From: CAZHSN01 sp964535125
GTDB lineage: Bacteria > Armatimonadota > HRBIN16
Assembly: GCA_964535125.1 (NCBI GenBank)
Contig: CAZHSN010000148.1
Coordinates: 1-9,560 of the forward strand
DNA length: 9,560 bases
Reading direction: 5' to 3'
Shown here piece after piece: positions 5,987-9,560 of the stretch (the stretch's first letter is position 1; every line of letters begins with the position of its first letter). The notes under the pieces are model-generated. The model did no database searches. It was given only the letters and a program-made list of their open reading frames with translations, and was not told the DNA's origin. The translations under genes were made by a program, and so were the position numbers.

Positions 5987-8584
5987 CGCCTTTAAGTCAC
6001 TGAGCCGATAGGGTTTCGGCAGAATGTCGTTGAAACCCCACCGTTGCGGATCTGACATGATGGCGTCATTGGCGTAGCCGCTGCTGGCGGCGATGACCGC
6101 TTTGGGGTTCAGGTCGCGGATTGCCAGCGCGGCGTCCGCACCGCCCATCCCGCCGCGCACGGTCAGGTCCATGATCGCCAAGTCGTACGGCGTGCTATCC
6201 ATCAACTGTTGCTGATACGACTGGACGGCCGCCTCGCCATCCTCGGTGGCGGTAGGGTGGTGCCCCAGCGCTTCCAGCATATCGGACAACACGCGACGCA
6301 AGAGCTCTTCGTCATCCATGATCAGAATGTGGAGTCCCTTTACGGATGAAGCCATCCGTTGAGGTGTTTGGGTCACCGGCGCCTGATCGGGTGAGGCCGG
6401 CAACCAGATGAGAAATGCCGTACCTTTGCCCAGTTCGGATTCCACGGCGATGTGTCCGCCATGCGCCCGAATGATGGAGTACACCGACGCCAACCCCAGG
6501 CCGCTGCCCTTCTGCTTGGTGGTGAAGTACGGTTCGAAAATGCGATCGATGATCTCAGCAGGCATGCCCACGCCGGTATCACGGACGCGTATGTTCACGT
6601 AGGCTCCGGCCGGCAGCGGTAACCCGTCGCTGCTGCTTAGTGTAACGTTAGTGGCCGTGACTGTTATCTTGCCGCCGGTGGGCATTGCCTGGATCGCATT
6701 GATCAGCAGGTTATTCCAAACCTGCGCGAGTTGCCCCGCGTCGGCCTCAATCGGCCAGATCTCATCGGCAAGCAATTCGCCTGTCTGCGAGACACCGGTC
6801 AATGTCAGCCGCATGCTCTGCTCCAGGCTGTCTCGCAGGCAGCAGGTCTGTTTAACCGGCTGTCCGCCTTTCGCGAACGTCAACAGTTGGCGGGTGAGGT
6901 CACTGGCGCCGGCAGCGGTCTGCTCGGCTGCCTGCACATACGCGAGCGCCGGATCGATGCGGCCGGATGTCAGTTGTATCTGGGCCAGTCCCAGATTGCC
7001 GGTGATGCCCAACAGCAGGTTGTTGAAGTCATGGGCGATGCCTCCCGCCAGCATACTGATGGACTCCATCCGGGCGGCCTGGTTCATGTCGAACTGCAGC
7101 CGCTCTTCCAGGGTGACATCCCGGATGGCGGTGACCGTTCCCCAAGCGCGGCCGTCCTGCCCTGTGATGCTGGCTGTCGTCACACGGACCAACCGTTCGT
7201 TTCCCTGGCGAGACTGCAGCAGCAACCGCATGCCCATGGAGTCAGTCGTGCTGGACGGAAGATCCAGATGCGCAATGATCGGTCGGCGTGTGTCGGGATC
7301 AAGCAGACGGGCGACATCACACAGGCGATGGTTGATCGCCTCTTCTGCGGAGCACTCACATAGACGGCTCGCTGCCCGGTTCAGGTGGGTCACCCGTCCT
7401 TGCGGGTTGCATATGACCACGCCATCGACCAGGCACTCCAACGTGACTGACAAGCGCTCGGTTTCATGTTCAAGCGCTTCAATGGCCTGAACGCCTGAAG
7501 TGATGTCGTTGAACGTACAGGCGATGCGCCCGGGCAGCACAGGAAACACGCAGGCATCGAAATGCCTGGCGAGTGACGGGCTGTAAGCGGCGAACGAGTA
7601 AGGCAGGCCGCTGCGTGCGACACGGTCATAGGCGTCCATCCAGACGCTGTCGGGCACAGGGATCAACTCCGTGATCAGCCTGCCGACAGTCTGGTGCGCG
7701 CGCAGACCGGTCAGCCGTTCAAATGCCGGATTCACCGACAGGTACCGGTAGTTGCAGGGCGCACCGTGCGCGTCACAGATGATCTCATACACCGCGATAC
7801 CGGATGCGATGGATTGAAACACCGCCTGGTACTCGCCTTGTGCAATGCGCAGATCGGTGACATCCTGCGCCGCGCACAGCACATACATTACACGGCCCGA
7901 GGCATCCAGGCGTGGGATGATCTGCAGGTCAAACACGCGGTTGCAGTCGCCTGTCGAGACGGAGTGCTCGCGATGGACCGGTGCGGTTGTACGGACCGCC
8001 TGTTTGATCGCCAGATTCCACCCCGGCAGTCCGCCGGCGGTCTGTTCCACCATATACACAGGCTGTCCGATGACCTGGTGGCGGGGCAGACCGGTCAGAG
8101 CGCTGAACGCCTGGTTGACATACTGATAGACCCCTTCGGCGCTGACTTGAGCAATCGCATCCGGTAGTTGTTCCAGCATGTGACAGTGTTCATACGCGGC
8201 GTCGTGAACGTCATCTCCTCCGCCGGATGGCACTTGCCGGCACTCGGAAGGGGCGCTGAGAGGCGCCGAAGCCGGCTGAATGATCCAGGCTTGCGGCATG
8301 GATACGCCGTCACCGAACGGACCGATCAGCGACGCAGCCGTTGCTTTACCGGCCACTGTGCGGATCAGCGAAATGCCCGGCTGCATGGCGGGCAACATCG
8401 CCGCGATGGGCCGTCCAAGCAATGAGTCCGCACCAGCGGCGCCGAGCAACTCCTCGGCGGCGTGATTCGCATAGACAGTCAAGCCGTTGAGATGCGCCAG
8501 CACGGCCTCTGCGGATGAGCCGTATAGCGCGGTCAACAGCGTGATCTGGGAGTCGGCGCCTATGATGTCGATGCGTCCTGGCAT
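5960..8584 (-). CDS. Hybrid sensor histidine kinase: multiple PAS domains, HisKA-HATPase, C-terminal receiver
   Basis: 874 residues, with no signal peptide and no transmembrane segment, so a soluble cytoplasmic sensor. Seen: four PAS-like regions at about 15-105 (degenerate), 133-246, 250-365 and 375-495; the dimerisation/phosphoacceptor helix MLAGGIAHDFNN with H518; N box with N629; G1 box RDTGVGMP (D669); F/G2 region IFEPYFTTKQKGSGLGL (682-698); then a receiver at about 750-874 with D757/D758, phosphoacceptor D806, S834/S835 and LPKP K857. It should autophosphorylate at H518 and pass phosphate to D806; the next relay partner (HPt or response regulator) is not in the window. The PAS domains may bind haem, flavin or small molecules, but no ligand residue can be assigned. 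The gene follows the glycosyltransferase by 42 bp and is probably co-transcribed. Its start lies behind an RNA hairpin. The 3' end overlaps the convergent regulator gene by 27 bp. Confidence 0.93.
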   Translation of the reverse strand: MPGRIDIIGADSQITLLTALYGSSAEAVLAHLNGLTVYANHAAEELLGAAGADSLLGRPIAAMLPAMQPGISLIRTVAGKATAASLIGPFGDGVSMPQAWIIQPASAPLSAPSECRQVPSGGGDDVHDAAYEHCHMLEQLPDAIAQVSAEGVYQYVNQAFSALTGLPRHQVIGQPVYMVEQTAGGLPGWNLAIKQAVRTTAPVHREHSVSTGDCNRVFDLQIIPRLDASGRVMYVLCAAQDVTDLRIAQGEYQAVFQSIASGIAVYEIICDAHGAPCNYRYLSVNPAFERLTGLRAHQTVGRLITELIPVPDSVWMDAYDRVARSGLPYSFAAYSPSLARHFDACVFPVLPGRIACTFNDITSGVQAIEALEHETERLSVTLECLVDGVVICNPQGRVTHLNRAASRLCECSAEEAINHRLCDVARLLDPDTRRPIIAHLDLPSSTTDSMGMRLLLQSRQGNERLVRVTTASITGQDGRAWGTVTAIRDVTLEERLQFDMNQAARMESISMLAGGIAHDFNNLLLGITGNLGLAQIQLTSGRIDPALAYVQAAEQTAAGASDLTRQLLTFAKGGQPVKQTCCLRDSLEQSMRLTLTGVSQTGELLADEIWPIEADAGQLAQVWNNLLINAIQAMPTGGKITVTATNVTLSSSDGLPLPAGAYVNIRVRDTGVGMPAEIIDRIFEPYFTTKQKGSGLGLASVYSIIRAHGGHIAVESELGKGTAFLIWLPASPDQAPVTQTPQRMASSVKGLHILIMDDEELLRRVLSDMLEALGHHPTATEDGEAAVQSYQQQLMDSTPYDLAIMDLTVRGGMGGADAALAIRDLNPKAVIAASSGYANDAIMSDPQRWGFNDILPKPYRLSDLKALLSRLFPT

Positions 8585-8591
8585 GTCTTGC

Positions 8592-8630
8592 GTAGATCCC
8601 CACCTGTTTCCGCGACGTGGGGCGATCTAC
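8592..8630 (-). promoter_or_regulatory. RNA hairpin spanning the glycosyltransferase stop and the kinase ribosome binding site
   Basis: In minus-strand mRNA, GTAGATCGCCCCAC (8630-8617) pairs with GTGGGGATCTAC (8603-8592): 7 bp (GTAGATC/GATCTAC), a 2-nt GC bulge, then 5 bp (CCCAC/GTGGG), with a 13-nt loop. The 5' arm contains the UAG stop of the glycosyltransferase (8629-8627). The 3' arm holds most of the only purine-rich site before the kinase ATG (AGGTGGGGAT), and ends 7 nt before that ATG. No T-run follows, so it is not an intrinsic terminator. It should hide the kinase start unless ribosomes finishing the upstream gene open it. Confidence 0.6.
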
Positions 8631-9448
8631 CTCACGCCGGTCAGTTTGTCCAATCGCCGCAGCCACGCTGTGCGTTCAATTACTGCGCTGATCGATACGC
8701 GCTCTGCAGCGATGTGAATGACCAGCAGCAGCACTGTCGCCATACCAGCCAGGGCGACACCTCCTGATGCGGCGATGCCGACACCCAACAGCGCTCCCAA
8801 TGGGTTGGAACCGGAGTCACCCATCATGGCGCGTCCGTCCGCGTCACGACCTCGCCATGCGGCAGCGGCTATCCATGCAGGAAGCAATATGTATGCCAAA
8901 GGCGAATGCCTCCACACAACAGCCAGGATCAGACTCAAGCCGATGACCAGGAAGAGTGTGACCGCGCGGCCCGGCCGCAGATCCATCAGGTTCAGGCCGT
9001 TGGCGCACAGTGCGATGAGCAGCGTGTAGAGCGCCGCCACCAGCGGTTCGCGCGTCAGCGACGCGCCAGCGACTGCCGCCACCAGTACGCCACCGACGAG
9101 TTTCAGCAACCCGGTGGTTACCCGGCCCTGGCGCAAGGCGCGCAGATGACCGCGCAGCCCGCGGGCGGATTGATCTCCCAGCCAGTCGTCCAGGGTACCC
9201 AGCGCCCCCATGCCCAGTACAACCACCAGGCAAGCGGTAACCAACCGCGCGCAGCATGCATGTACCATCAGGGCGTAGAGTACGGACAAAGGCAGCCAGA
9301 GGGCCACGCCGTATCCTTGAACCACCCGGTCACCGCGGAAATTGAGCGCCACCAGTCCCAGCCGGTTCGCTGCGGCCGGCCAGGTCCACCACATCAGTGC
9401 GAACAGAATGCCCGGCGCCAGGTAGAGCCAGTCAAGCGTTATTCCCAC
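8627..9448 (-). CDS. MraY/WecA-like membrane glycosyltransferase (glycosyltransferase family 4 type)
   Basis: 273 residues from the GTG at 9448, chosen because GGAGAG (9456-9461) lies 7 nt upstream and the product then begins directly at the first membrane segment. A TTG at 9493 would add 15 polar residues without a ribosome binding site. Seen: about 8-9 hydrophobic segments; a LDDWLGD motif with the acidic pair D87-D88 (cytoplasmic loop, Mg2+ site region); GLNLMDLRPGRA (N153, D156), the counterpart of the NxxNxxDGxxGLA motif of MraY; MMGDSGSNPLG (G210, D211), matching the MraY FMGDxGS motif; and a tail AERVSISAVIERTAWLRRLD seen in small MraY-like paralogues. The family transfers a phospho-sugar from a UDP-sugar to a lipid carrier. 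It is shorter than true MraY (about 320-360), and the DGxDG element is DLRPG, so it is probably a paralogue of unknown substrate. It overlaps the upstream gene by 10 bp and is followed by the kinase gene. Confidence 0.85.
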   Translation of the reverse strand: MGITLDWLYLAPGILFALMWWTWPAAANRLGLVALNFRGDRVVQGYGVALWLPLSVLYALMVHACCARLVTACLVVVLGMGALGTLDDWLGDQSARGLRGHLRALRQGRVTTGLLKLVGGVLVAAVAGASLTREPLVAALYTLLIALCANGLNLMDLRPGRAVTLFLVIGLSLILAVVWRHSPLAYILLPAWIAAAAWRGRDADGRAMMGDSGSNPLGALLGVGIAASGGVALAGMATVLLLVIHIAAERVSISAVIERTAWLRRLDKLTGVR

Positions 9449-9560
9449 AGCCGTACTCTCCGGAAACCAATGATCGCCAGAAGGGCGTGCCAACCCTGGC
9501 GCGCCCGATGCAGATACCCGTCAAGTCCGCGCCCGGTATGGCGATGGCTCATCTGCACTT
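9439..9560 (-). CDS. C-terminal end of an unidentified protein (5' part outside window)
   Basis: An open frame enters from the right edge and stops at TAA 9441-9439, overlapping the first 10 bases of the glycosyltransferase gene, as expected for the preceding gene of an operon. About 40 residues are visible: a basic stretch SHRHTGRGLDGYLHRARQGW followed by hydrophobic HALLAIIGF and a basic end RRVRLWE. An ATG at 9552 exists but has no ribosome binding site in view, so this is more likely the tail of a longer protein than a 37-residue peptide. I do not recognise the family. Confidence 0.5.
   Translation of the reverse strand, partial: VQMSHRHTGRGLDGYLHRARQGWHALLAIIGFRRVRLWE

Noticed and set aside
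6000..6022. GCCGA/TCGGC hairpin as a terminator for the plus-strand operon
   Set aside because: Only 5 bp, inside kinase coding sequence, and not followed by a T-run.
6651..7490. 279-residue plus-strand open frame opposite the kinase
   Set aside because: Cys/Ser/Arg-rich shadow of the PAS/HisKA coding region; no motif and no sensible ribosome binding site.
9449..9493. TTG start adding 15 residues to the glycosyltransferase
   Set aside because: No ribosome binding site precedes it, while GTG at 9448 has GGAGAG at 7 nt and begins at the first membrane segment.

Overview
The window comes from a GC-rich bacterium. Genes are densely packed, with strong GGAGG-type ribosome binding sites and several GTG or TTG starts. 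Paired ferredoxin/MinD-type ATPases, dinitrogenase-cofactor (NifX-like) proteins, a DUF5320 protein and a PadR regulator suggest an anaerobic or facultative organism. Bacillota-like lineages are my best guess from gene style only; no rRNA, tRNA or phylogenetic marker is present, so this is weak.

Layout. (1) Minus strand, 1-2597: a 500-residue GH42/clan-A-like TIM-barrel hydrolase is followed, with a TTGA stop/start overlap, by a gene that starts with TTG at 1098 and runs off the left edge. The latter is an apparent in-frame fusion of a class I SAM methyltransferase and a ProA-like aldehyde dehydrogenase. (2) 2598-2764: a divergent intergenic region holding an AT-rich nested palindrome, the best operator candidate in the window. 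(3) Plus strand, 2765-5986: a six-gene operon of NifX-like protein, DUF5320 protein, two ferredoxin-inserted MinD/Mrp-type ATPases, a second NifX-like protein and a PadR-family repressor. (4) Minus strand, 5960-9560: the C-terminus of an unknown protein overlaps a MraY-like membrane glycosyltransferase, which is followed by an 874-residue PAS hybrid histidine kinase. The kinase converges on and overlaps the padR-like gene by 27 bp.

How it may work together. The plus-strand operon resembles the Orange Protein (ORP) clusters of sulfate reducers, where a NifX-family protein works with paired MinD-type ATPases carrying two 4Fe-4S motifs. Here the module has a glycine-rich DUF5320 protein and its own PadR repressor, which plausibly acts at the palindrome in front of the operon. 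No nitrogenase gene is present, so a nitrogen-fixation role is not supported. The kinase appears to be co-transcribed with the glycosyltransferase. An RNA hairpin at their junction could mask the kinase ribosome binding site and couple its translation to the upstream gene. No mobile element, CRISPR array or RNA gene was found, and no gene-free stretch exceeds 300 bases.
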